Of a stretch of 6,322 nucleotides of DNA, positions 1 to 6,322 are shown piece by piece. Source of the stretch: Aquimarina sp. (lineage in GTDB: Bacteria > Bacteroidota > Bacteroidia > Flavobacteriales > Flavobacteriaceae); NCBI GenBank assembly GCA_002697475.1, contig NZVW01000162.1, positions 1 to 6,322 on the forward strand. Direction: 5' to 3'. Within the stretch, counting starts at the first letter, position 1. Each line of letters begins with the position of its first letter. The notes under the pieces are model-generated. The model saw only the letters and a list, made by a program, of their open reading frames with translations, did not search any database and was not told the DNA's origin. A program made the translations under genes and the position numbers.

Positions 1-1060
1 TAAAAAAAATCTCTGGGGCGTTTTAAGTTTCTGGTTTATTGTGGCTTGCTGTTTTATAGCGATTTTTGCCTATTTGTTGGCTCCGGATAACTCACAGAAT
101 GCTAATCAGATGCATATTTCTATTCACTCTAAATCTCCTGGGTTTAGTGTTAATATGTTAACGATACCTTCAATTGACGATGCAGATCAGGGCTTTTTTG
201 ATAAACTTTTTTTTGGCAAGAAGAATACCGACACAGAGATTCCTATTTCTTCGTATAAATTCACTGAAAGTAGTATTGAGATCGTCCCTTATACAGAAGG
301 AGAACTTATCCCAATTACTAAAAAGATAGGCTTACAAACTTTTAAAAGTCTTAATAGTATACAGATAGAAGAGAACTATATAAAACAAAAAACCTTTTTA
401 CTTGGTACAGATAAGTATGGAAGAGACCTATTAAGTAGGATACTTGTAGGTATAAGGATTTCATTATCTATAGGTTTTGTATCTGTGTTAATTTCTTTGA
501 TTTTAGGAATATCTTTAGGAGCCATAGCAGGATATTTTGGTGGTGCAGTGGATAAAGTCATTATGTGGTTGATTAATGTAACCTGGTCTATCCCTACACT
601 ACTTATGGTTATAGCTATTACAGTGGCTCTTAATAAAGGCTTTTGGCAGGTTTTTGTGGCCGTAGGCCTGACTATGTGGGTAGAAGTAGCTAGGATAGTA
701 AGAGGTCAGGTTTTAGGTGTTAAACAATTGCAGTATGTTACTGCGGCAAAGGCATTGGGCTACGGCCATTACCGCATTTTGATGAAACATATTCTTCCAA
801 ATAGCTTAGCACCGGTCATTGTTATTTCTGCTGCAAACTTTGCTTCTGCAATTTTAATAGAGAGCGGATTAAGTTTCTTAGGTATTGGCGCCCAGCCACC
901 TATGCCTAGTTGGGGCGCTATGATTAAGGATCATTATTCCTATATTATTTTAGGCAAGGCATATTTAGCAGTTATTCCTGGTCTGGCGATTATGAGTTTA
1001 GTACTTGCATTTATGCTTATAGGAAACGCGCTGCGTGATGCTCTTCATGTTAAAGCCTAA
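1..1060 (+). CDS. ABC transporter permease, OppC/DppC type (5' end outside window)
   Basis: Inner-membrane permease subunit of a peptide/nickel-type ABC importer. The reading frame is open to the left edge: codons from base 2 read KKNLWGVLSFWFI before the GTG at 41, which fits the usual cytoplasmic start and first membrane helix of OppC. The true start is therefore probably just before the window, and GTG 41 lies inside the first helix. Numbering from that GTG, the family landmark GTDKYGRDLLSR sits at 122-133, followed by about five hydrophobic segments (about 135-165, 171-197, 203-222, 255-280, 308-330). The EAA loop that docks on the ATPase is at about 234-254 (AAKALG to ILPN), and the conserved ESGLSFLGIGAQPP lies at 274-287. 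An extracytoplasmic stretch of roughly 100 residues (15-118) separates the first helix from the GTD motif, longer than in proteobacterial OppC. The family assignment is very secure. The transported substrate cannot be read from the sequence, and the partner permease, ATPase and binding-protein genes are not in the window. Confidence 0.95.
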   Translation, partial: KKNLWGVLSFWFIVACCFIAIFAYLLAPDNSQNANQMHISIHSKSPGFSVNMLTIPSIDDADQGFFDKLFFGKKNTDTEIPISSYKFTESSIEIVPYTEGELIPITKKIGLQTFKSLNSIQIEENYIKQKTFLLGTDKYGRDLLSRILVGIRISLSIGFVSVLISLILGISLGAIAGYFGGAVDKVIMWLINVTWSIPTLLMVIAITVALNKGFWQVFVAVGLTMWVEVARIVRGQVLGVKQLQYVTAAKALGYGHYRILMKHILPNSLAPVIVISAANFASAILIESGLSFLGIGAQPPMPSWGAMIKDHYSYIILGKAYLAVIPGLAIMSLVLAFMLIGNALRDALHVKA

Positions 1061-1089
1061 ATCTTGTGATATGGATTAAGGACCGAACA

Positions 1090-1104
1090 TTAACAAAGTG
1101 TTAA
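1090..1104. repeat. Inverted repeat TTAACA-AAG-TGTTAA
   Basis: This is a perfect 6-3-6 inverted repeat in the 89-bp gap between the permease stop and the start of the next gene. There is no T-tract after it, so it is not a standard intrinsic terminator. Its position about 46 bp before the ATG would suit an operator, but AT-rich palindromes of this size also occur by chance. Confidence 0.4.
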
Positions 1105-1116
1105 GTATAAGTAACT

Positions 1117-1129
1117 TACATTAAATGTA
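1117..1129. repeat. Inverted repeat TACATT-A-AATGTA
   Basis: This is a second perfect inverted repeat (6-1-6) in the same gap, 12 bp after the first and about 20 bp before the ATG at 1150. Its right end overlaps TATCTTTA (1128-1135), which matches seven of eight positions of the Bacteroidota -7 consensus TAnnTTTG, counting the two free positions. No good TTG -33 element lies at the expected distance, so I do not call a promoter. Two palindromes within 40 bp suggest a regulated start region, but this is inference. Confidence 0.35.
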
Positions 1130-1149
1130 TCTTTAGGTAAAGACAGTTT

Positions 1150-3651
1150 ATGTACAAGTATCTTTTCTTCTTTTTTTTACTTCCTAACTTTTTAAATGCT
1201 CAATCTTATTTTGAGATAAAATCTTTAGTAAAAGATAGATTAAGCAAACATCCTCTACCTTATGTTAATATTGGTTTTGTAGATAGAGGAGTGGGTACTG
1301 TTAGTGATGAAGACGGTTATTTTGAACTTTCATTTTCAGAAAAACATATTCAAGATTCAGATATTTTACAAATTACGTCTGCAGGTTATTATCCTTTACG
1401 CTTAAGTAAAAGAGAACTTAAATCCGTATTTGATAAAACAAAAGTTTTATATCTGACCCCGTTTACTAATATTTCTTTGTCGAATCCGGTCATAAATTTG
1501 CAGTCTAATGCCATACATGCAGGAAAGGATGAAGAATTAAGTTTTTCTTACTACGAATGGAATGAAAACACTTTACCGGGATCTGAAATTGCTGTTGTTA
1601 TTTCTGAAAAATATCGTAGAGGCATATGCAATATTAAGTTTACTGTAGGTGAGCATTATGCCGATAGCTCTAGAGTTAGAATCAATTTATATGATGGTAT
1701 AATGCCGGATGAAAAAACAGCTCGTAAATTAAAATCTTTATACTATACTATCAAAGATAATCATTCAGTAGTGTCTTTAGAAGTCAACCTAGAAGACATC
1801 AATGCCGATAATGCTTTAATAATAGGCGTTGAGCATATAGAGCATTTTGGGAACCAAGAATATTTACTTCAGTTCAAAACTAAAAATGATGTTGAGGGTA
1901 CTTTAGTTCGATCAACTAGTCAGGACTCTTATCAGACCATTCCTTTTATTACTCCAATTTTTATTGATAGCGGTAATAATTTAGATTTCACTCAGGAAGA
2001 GTCGTCCAATCAAAAATCTGAAAATTATATTGAAGGTAAAGTGTTTAGCGATAACGTACCACTACAAGGCTGTGAAGTAAGGGTAAAGAATAAGTTATTT
2101 TCCACCTTGACAAAATCTGATGGTTCTTTTGCCATCAGAGCTGAACTGGGAGACGTTATAAGATATGAAAGTCTTACCACACTGTCTGAAGAGTTTGTAA
2201 TAAATGATAAAGATGATGTGAAGATTCATTTGAAGCCAAAATACGATAGACTTGAGGAGGTGAGAATTACAGGTAGATCGAGCGACTATGGCGAAGAAGA
2301 ATTGAATTCAGTAAATGGAATGGTAAAGAGAAAACAAATAGGCTACGCTCTCTATACTAAAGAAAAAGAGGAGTTAAATAAATCTGCTGTCTCCATTGGT
2401 GAGTTGATCATTGGCAGATTTCCTGGTTTAATTGTCTATGGCCCTGATAAGAGTAGGTTTAAGATGAGAGGTAATAGTACATTTACAGGAGGTGACAGTC
2501 CTCTTTTTGTAGTGGATGGTGTGCCCTTTACTGCTGGACCTCCTCCGTTAGATATTAATTTAGTTACTGACGTTACAGTTATTCCTGGTCTCAATGGCAC
2601 TACACGATATGGAACATTGGCCAGAAATGGCGTTATTATAGTGAATACTATTCAGTCTCAATTCAAATCTCAGAAACCAAAAGAAGCAAAAAATCCATTT
2701 TCTTTGTTGGCTCAAGGAAATGATTATAATGAATCTTTAAGTACTTATGATGAAAACCTGTTCGACGGTAGTAATTTTATAGTCAAAGATTCAGATTCTT
2801 ATAAATCAGCAAGAGACAAATACTTTACACAGATTGCAGATAATGTCTTTAATGTTTCTTTTTATTTAGAAGCCTTTCAATATTTCTATGATCAAGATAA
2901 GGATTTCTCCTTCTCTATTTTGAAAGCTTTAGAAAAGATGGCAGATAATGATATCAAAACTTTAAGGTGTCTGGCTTTTATTTATGAACACAAAGGTGAG
3001 TATTTAAAAGCGCATAAATTATACAAGCGTATTGGGGTTTTAGATTCGCAAAACCCACAATCTTACGTAGATTTAGCTCAAAGTTTTTTAGAAATAGGAG
3101 AATTTAAAGAAGCATTTTCTCTTTATAAATTGATTTTAGATAATAGAATTCCACAGGTTGTTTTCAGTGAAGATATACAAGAAGTAGCAGTAACAGAAGT
3201 TAAACACTTAGTCACTAAATACAAAAACAAAGTTGACTATCGAGATTTAACACCTTCTTTTTATAATCAGGCTTCGACTCTTGACAGCAGGATATTAATT
3301 GAATGGAATGACCCTTTAAGCCAGTTTGAAGTTCAGTTTGTTAATCCTGATGATAAATTCTTTACCTGGTCATATTCATTAATGTCTAATCCTAAAGTTT
3401 CTATTAATTCAGAGCGAGATGGATATCAGACTAAAGAATTTTTCCTTAAAGATGCTTTGAAAGGGAATTGGTTGATTAATTTGAACAATTTAAAATTTGA
3501 AGAAAATACTAAATCAACATCTAATATTCCAAAGTTAATTAAATGTACCATTTATACTAATTATGGTTTACCAACCGAGGAAAAGATCATTAAAATTCTA
3601 GATTTAAATGACATACAGCAAAATACTTCAATTGCAAGTATTAATTTATAA
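1150..3651 (+). CDS. Exported mosaic protein: carboxypeptidase-regulatory domains, barrel-less TonB plug, TPR, DUF2135-like domain
   Basis: Protein of 833 residues with a signal peptide at 1-17 (MYKYLFFFFLLPNFLNA, cleavage probably before Q18), so it acts in the periplasm or at the outer membrane. Residues 20-104 form a carboxypeptidase D regulatory-like beta domain (LPYVNIGF at 36-43, GTVSDEDGYFELSF at 49-62). Residues about 120-272 look like the all-beta region that often follows such domains in Bacteroidota (SSRVRINLYD at 173-182). Residues 293-362 form a second regulatory-like domain (IEGKVF, KSDGSFAI), followed by the SusC-like linker LEEVRITG (368-375). Residues about 405-500 resemble a TonB-dependent receptor plug (FKMRG at 437-441, PLFVVDGVP at 451-459, ARNGVIIVNT at 491-500). 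No beta-barrel follows. Instead there are TPR-like helices (about 570-665) and a beta domain (about 712-780, RILIEWNDP, FVNPDDKFF) resembling DUF2135/YfaP. The gene follows the permease by 89 bp, probably as its own unit. The frame is intact; the DUF2135 call is the weakest. Function is unknown: perhaps an outer-membrane assembly or scaffold protein. Confidence 0.85.
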   Translation: MYKYLFFFFLLPNFLNAQSYFEIKSLVKDRLSKHPLPYVNIGFVDRGVGTVSDEDGYFELSFSEKHIQDSDILQITSAGYYPLRLSKRELKSVFDKTKVLYLTPFTNISLSNPVINLQSNAIHAGKDEELSFSYYEWNENTLPGSEIAVVISEKYRRGICNIKFTVGEHYADSSRVRINLYDGIMPDEKTARKLKSLYYTIKDNHSVVSLEVNLEDINADNALIIGVEHIEHFGNQEYLLQFKTKNDVEGTLVRSTSQDSYQTIPFITPIFIDSGNNLDFTQEESSNQKSENYIEGKVFSDNVPLQGCEVRVKNKLFSTLTKSDGSFAIRAELGDVIRYESLTTLSEEFVINDKDDVKIHLKPKYDRLEEVRITGRSSDYGEEELNSVNGMVKRKQIGYALYTKEKEELNKSAVSIGELIIGRFPGLIVYGPDKSRFKMRGNSTFTGGDSPLFVVDGVPFTAGPPPLDINLVTDVTVIPGLNGTTRYGTLARNGVIIVNTIQSQFKSQKPKEAKNPFSLLAQGNDYNESLSTYDENLFDGSNFIVKDSDSYKSARDKYFTQIADNVFNVSFYLEAFQYFYDQDKDFSFSILKALEKMADNDIKTLRCLAFIYEHKGEYLKAHKLYKRIGVLDSQNPQSYVDLAQSFLEIGEFKEAFSLYKLILDNRIPQVVFSEDIQEVAVTEVKHLVTKYKNKVDYRDLTPSFYNQASTLDSRILIEWNDPLSQFEVQFVNPDDKFFTWSYSLMSNPKVSINSERDGYQTKEFFLKDALKGNWLINLNNLKFEENTKSTSNIPKLIKCTIYTNYGLPTEEKIIKILDLNDIQQNTSIASINL

Positions 3652-3678
3652 TATTCCTTTTTTTTAGTATTAAATAGT

Positions 3679-3875
3679 TTAACATGGTGCTATATGTGGA
3701 TAATTTGGACCACAGTAATATCCAAACTATTGGCAATCTCTTCTGGTATTACAATCAGTTGCGTTATTAATTTCATAACAGGATTCATCTAGTGTTGTTC
3801 TACCTCCAGCTATACTTTTTTGTTCATTCTTTGATAGAATAGTAATCTCTTTTACGTTTAGAATTTTTCAATCAT
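3679..3875 (-). pseudogene. Broken gene for a cysteine-rich double-glycine leader peptide (bacteriocin/RiPP-like)
   Basis: On the minus strand an ATG at 3875-3873 opens MIEKF and then hits a stop. If one A is added to the run of five A (plus-strand T5, 3864-3868), the frame continues as MIEKILNVKEITILSK, then NEQKSIAGG. This is a typical leader ending in a Gly-Gly processing site (3807-3802). The core then reads RTTLDESCYEINNATDC, NTRRDCQ, an amber stop (3729-3727), and FGYYCGPNYPHIAPC to a TAA at 3681-3679. The reconstructed peptide is 65 residues: a 25-residue leader and a 40-position core with five cysteines. Two lesions, frameshift and stop, indicate decay; the frameshift alone could be a homopolymer sequencing error. 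The relic lies 40 bp downstream of the VKOR fusion gene on the same strand, as expected for a substrate of that enzyme. The GG-leader reading is direct. The exact family, and whether the product was antibacterial or a signal, is unknown. Confidence 0.72.
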
Positions 3876-3915
3876 TATTTATAGTTTTAAGAGTTTAATT
3901 ATTTAAGGTTTTACT

Positions 3916-5511
3916 TTAGGCTTCAAAAATCACTTGATTCTGATTAAATCTTTCGTGATAATCCTCCGCCATGATGTTCACAAAATGGAAGAGTTCGTCG
4001 TAACTGTATTTTTTAGGGTATAAAGATCCATTAATGATTGTAGCAGGAGTGTACATAAGATAATTATCTTCTGCCCATTTTGATTGTTGGTTCAGCACTT
4101 CAGTATGTTTAGGTGTATTATAATTTATAGTGCTATAATTTTTTATCCAATTTGAGAAAGTTCTATCGTCAAACCATTTAGTATACGCTTCTACAAATGC
4201 ATCCGCGCCTTGCTTATGGTATATTTCCATTAATATGAGACTAACTATAGTAGCATGATTTTCCAGATCATCAGGATTCACTTTTAAGCGGATTACGATT
4301 TGGACCTTGTCAGATAAAACATTATAAATCCTCTTGTAGGCTTCAAATGCTCCTTTACAATATCCGCACATAGGGTTTGTTGAACTTATGATTTTAAATC
4401 CGGAATCAGGATTTCCTAATATAATTTCTTTTTCAAATGAAGCAGTGTCTTTTATCGTTTCTGACTGGCTTATAAGATGGTTAAAAATTTCTTCATCTCT
4501 TTTAAACTGGCTAAGCTTAACGTTATCTGATTTCAACTCTTTAGCAATGACTAGTTTATTTTTTATAAACAAATAACCTATAGCTATTAAAGAAAAGACC
4601 ATAGAGAAGGTGGCTATGGCATCGATTCCTATCTCTAAGGGGAAATAGGTATAGGATAATCCAGCCATAGTTAAAAATATAGTAGCCATTCCCAGACATA
4701 CAACACACCATTTTTTTATTATAAACGCCTGAGAATATAATGAGTAAAGTACAAAGGGAACTCCAGCTATAATCGGTAAAATTAATGCATCATTAAAGGA
4801 ATATAATAGCGTATAAACAAAAAGAGATCCAAAAAACAAGATTCCGCTATCCGCCAAGGAAATTTCTTTGAACAATTTGCCAGTATTGCTATTAATGACC
4901 TCATTACAATCTGATTTACCTACAGATGTACAAAACTGATGTAATGTTTCGGATTGGAAACCTAAGCTTTCTCTTACAGCAAATACACTTAAAATCGTTC
5001 CGGCACCAGCTAATATTGTCAGCAAAATACTGATGAAATCCCAATCTTTTTGTGACAGCAAATAGATACTTCCTAGAGCTAATATGCCAAGTAATAGTGG
5101 TCTTAAAAATGTTTTAGAATCACCTGATTTTTGTGATTGTTCATTTTTTTCTACTGCAATAATTTTTGGTTCCCAAATTTCAGTGAATTCATTAAAGTTA
5201 AATTTTTTCTTTTTTAATCCTGTATGCTCTACTTCAATCTGATTCTTTTTTTTGGTAATAGAAGCAATTTCTTCATATCCATCATTTTTTACCAAAGAGA
5301 TGAAATTTTCAGGAAGCTGTTCTAAAGCCTCCTTTGGGACTTCAACAGCAATATTATCGATGTTAAAATAATCCAGAGTGTCTGTTATGGATTGAAAGCT
5401 AGGATAGTTAGGATGTATTTGCAACTGAAGACCTAAATCTTCTTTATTATAATCTGAGATCCTATTTTTTAAAAGAGAGGTATGAATTATTTTTTCTATG
5501 TTACTTTTCAT
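3916..5511 (-). CDS. C39-like / VKOR / DsbA-like thioredoxin fusion membrane protein
   Basis: Protein of 531 residues that probably makes disulfide bonds in exported peptides or proteins. Residues 1-120 resemble the C39 peptidase domain of bacteriocin exporters (HPNYPSFQSITDTLDYFNID at 33-52, FNEFTEIWEPKIIAVE at 107-122) but contain no cysteine, so this part cannot cut and may only bind leaders. Residues about 136-318 form a VKOR domain with five or six hydrophobic helices, the loop cysteines C194 and C202 (FCTSVGKSDC) and the quinone-side pair C269/C272 (WCVVC). Residues about 355-515 form a DsbA-like thioredoxin fold with active site CGYC (382-385) and the cis-proline region YTPATIING (487-495, P489). 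In known VKOR-thioredoxin fusions electrons pass from substrate to thioredoxin to VKOR to quinone, and all the cysteines needed are present. The ATG at 5511 gives the full C39-like start; no clear Shine-Dalgarno precedes it. The gene diverges from the nuclease at 5682 and is followed after 40 bp by the GG-peptide relic. Reading frame and active sites look intact. Confidence 0.93.
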   Translation of the reverse strand: MKSNIEKIIHTSLLKNRISDYNKEDLGLQLQIHPNYPSFQSITDTLDYFNIDNIAVEVPKEALEQLPENFISLVKNDGYEEIASITKKKNQIEVEHTGLKKKKFNFNEFTEIWEPKIIAVEKNEQSQKSGDSKTFLRPLLLGILALGSIYLLSQKDWDFISILLTILAGAGTILSVFAVRESLGFQSETLHQFCTSVGKSDCNEVINSNTGKLFKEISLADSGILFFGSLFVYTLLYSFNDALILPIIAGVPFVLYSLYSQAFIIKKWCVVCLGMATIFLTMAGLSYTYFPLEIGIDAIATFSMVFSLIAIGYLFIKNKLVIAKELKSDNVKLSQFKRDEEIFNHLISQSETIKDTASFEKEIILGNPDSGFKIISSTNPMCGYCKGAFEAYKRIYNVLSDKVQIVIRLKVNPDDLENHATIVSLILMEIYHKQGADAFVEAYTKWFDDRTFSNWIKNYSTINYNTPKHTEVLNQQSKWAEDNYLMYTPATIINGSLYPKKYSYDELFHFVNIMAEDYHERFNQNQVIFEA

Positions 5512-5602
5512 TGAAGAGCATTTTAATGATGTTTAAGAAATTATTCTTTGATATGATAGCTAATATTGCTAATTACTTGTAAATATGTGAATAATTTTAT
5601 TT

Positions 5603-5620
5603 CTAAAAATACTATTTTAG
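5603..5620. repeat. Inverted repeat CTAAAA-N6-TTTTAG in divergent intergenic region
   Basis: This is a perfect 6-6-6 inverted repeat in the 170-bp gap (5512-5681) between the divergently transcribed fusion gene and nuclease gene. It lies about 92 bp before the fusion start and 62 bp before the nuclease start, where a shared operator would be placed. The minus-strand sequence over 5611-5604 reads TATTTTTA, close to the Bacteroidota -7 element, but I see no matching -33 element. The rest of the gap is plain AT-rich sequence with no other gene-like content. A regulatory role is inference. Confidence 0.3.
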
Positions 5621-5681
5621 GTTCTAAATTGCTTGTGGAACACACATTAAATAAAAAAGGCTTTGCCGTAAGTTATATGAC

Positions 5682-6322
5682 ATGAAAAAGAGATTCCTAT
5701 ATACCATTTTATTAATAGGCATAAGTTTTATCTTTTATTATGTAAACATTTATTTAGATCAAAATCTTTTAAAAGATAGTACTAATCACACAAAGATTTT
5801 TGATGAATTCCTTCCAAGCTCGACCAGTGGAGTGGTAATTAGTAGACAACATTATACGTTTTCCTATAGAGAAGATCATGAACAGGCTGAATGGGTAATG
5901 TATACACTTTCTAATGATAGGATATCAAAAAATCAATATGATCGTCCTTATTTTGAAAAAGATCCCTATGTACTAACGGAATCTGCAGATTGGAGAAATT
6001 ATAAAAATTCTGGTTATGAAAGAGGGCATTTATGTCCTGCAGGAGACATGAAATTTAACTATGATGCATTCAAAGACACTTTTTATACTTCAAACATAGC
6101 GCCTCAATCCAGTAGGTTCAATGGAGGAATATGGAATAGTCTAGAACAAAAGATAAGAAGTCTTGCTAAGAAAAAGAAGGAATTGATAATTGTTACCGGA
6201 GGAGTGCTGTCTGATAATTTACAGACAATAGGTTATGAAGGAGTATCGGTTCCTAAGTTTTACTATAAAATTCTTTTGAGTTTGAATACAGATTATGAGG
6301 CTATAGCATTTCTTATACCCCA
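5682..6322 (+). CDS. DNA/RNA non-specific endonuclease, NUC1 family (3' end outside window)
   Basis: The first 213 residues are in the window and the frame is still open at the right edge. The ATG at 5682 starts MKKRFLYTILLIGISFIFYY, a basic N-terminus plus one hydrophobic segment (about 5-25). This is a signal peptide or membrane anchor, so the enzyme is exported or faces the periplasm. The active-site motif is at 113-116 as ERGH, where the family norm is DRGH, followed by LCPAGDM. H116 is the expected general base. The metal-binding asparagine is N147 in FNGGIWNSLE, 31 residues after the histidine, with E155 eight residues further. These spacings match the Serratia nuclease triad H89, N119 and E127 (30 and 8). 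SNIAPQ at 137-142 and IVTGG at 170-174 are further family landmarks. Such enzymes cut DNA and RNA without sequence preference using Mg2+, for nutrient use, biofilm DNA turnover or as effectors. No immunity protein gene is visible in the window. The gene diverges from the fusion gene with a 170-bp gap. Confidence 0.93.
   Translation, partial: MKKRFLYTILLIGISFIFYYVNIYLDQNLLKDSTNHTKIFDEFLPSSTSGVVISRQHYTFSYREDHEQAEWVMYTLSNDRISKNQYDRPYFEKDPYVLTESADWRNYKNSGYERGHLCPAGDMKFNYDAFKDTFYTSNIAPQSSRFNGGIWNSLEQKIRSLAKKKKELIIVTGGVLSDNLQTIGYEGVSVPKFYYKILLSLNTDYEAIAFLIP

Noticed and set aside
41..43. GTG at 41 as the true start of the permease
   Set aside because: The frame continues to the window edge with a basic residue pair and the first half of a membrane helix, so starting here would cut the helix in two.
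376..561. Open frame of 61 codons on the minus strand
   Set aside because: It lies wholly inside the permease gene, antisense to the conserved GTDKYGRD and first core helix region, and has no recognisable features.
3649..3672. Possible terminator with T8 between the converging genes
   Set aside because: The only stem is TAATA/TATTA, with the T-run inside the loop and not after the stem. The nearby TTAAA-TAG-TTTAA follows the T-run on the plus strand and has only an A-run on the minus strand.
3727..3729. Amber stop in the peptide read as recoding (suppressor or pyrrolysine)
   Set aside because: There is also a frameshift upstream, nothing in the window supports recoding, and decay explains both lesions more simply.
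3858..3875. MIEKF mini-ORF as a real leader peptide or uORF
   Set aside because: Five codons that join smoothly to a GG-leader frame after one added A are better explained as the broken start of the peptide gene.
4388..4576. Open frame of 62 codons on the plus strand
   Set aside because: It is antisense to the conserved linker and thioredoxin part of the fusion gene and has no family-like sequence.
5629..5665. Possible nuclease promoter (TTG near 5633, AGGCTTTG at 5658-5665)
   Set aside because: The -7 candidate lacks the TA, the spacing is about 22 bp, and the site is very close to the ATG.

Overview
This AT-rich window reads as a piece of a Bacteroidota chromosome, most likely from the class Flavobacteriia. 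The evidence is the very low GC content, the lack of clear Shine-Dalgarno sequences, the SusC-like carboxypeptidase-regulatory and TonB-plug modules, and a flavobacterial-style double-glycine leader peptide. The genus cannot be told from the sequence.

Layout from left to right. (1) Bases 1-1060, plus strand: the 3' part of an OppC/DppC-type ABC transporter permease, whose start lies before the window. (2) Bases 1150-3651, plus strand: a large exported mosaic protein of 833 residues. It combines carboxypeptidase-regulatory-like domains, a TonB-receptor plug without a beta-barrel, TPR-like helices and a C-terminal beta domain resembling DUF2135. (3) Bases 3679-3875, minus strand: a broken gene, too short and damaged for an ordinary ORF list, for a cysteine-rich peptide with a double-glycine leader (bacteriocin or RiPP type). 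(4) Bases 3916-5511, minus strand: a membrane protein fusing a catalytically dead C39-like domain, a VKOR domain and a DsbA-like thioredoxin domain. (5) Bases 5682-6322, plus strand: the 5' part of a DNA/RNA non-specific endonuclease (NUC1 family), cut off by the window end.

The most interesting unit is the pair formed by the fusion gene and the peptide relic 40 bp downstream on the same strand. The fusion has the parts to make disulfide bonds outside the cytoplasm, and its N-terminal domain resembles the leader-binding peptidase domain of bacteriocin exporters. The relic encodes a GG-leader peptide with five cysteines. I infer a dedicated disulfide-forming machine for an exported cysteine-rich peptide, here decayed: the peptide gene carries a one-base frameshift and an in-frame amber stop, and no exporter or membrane-fusion gene is present in the window. 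The permease, mosaic protein and nuclease show no clear functional link to this pair.
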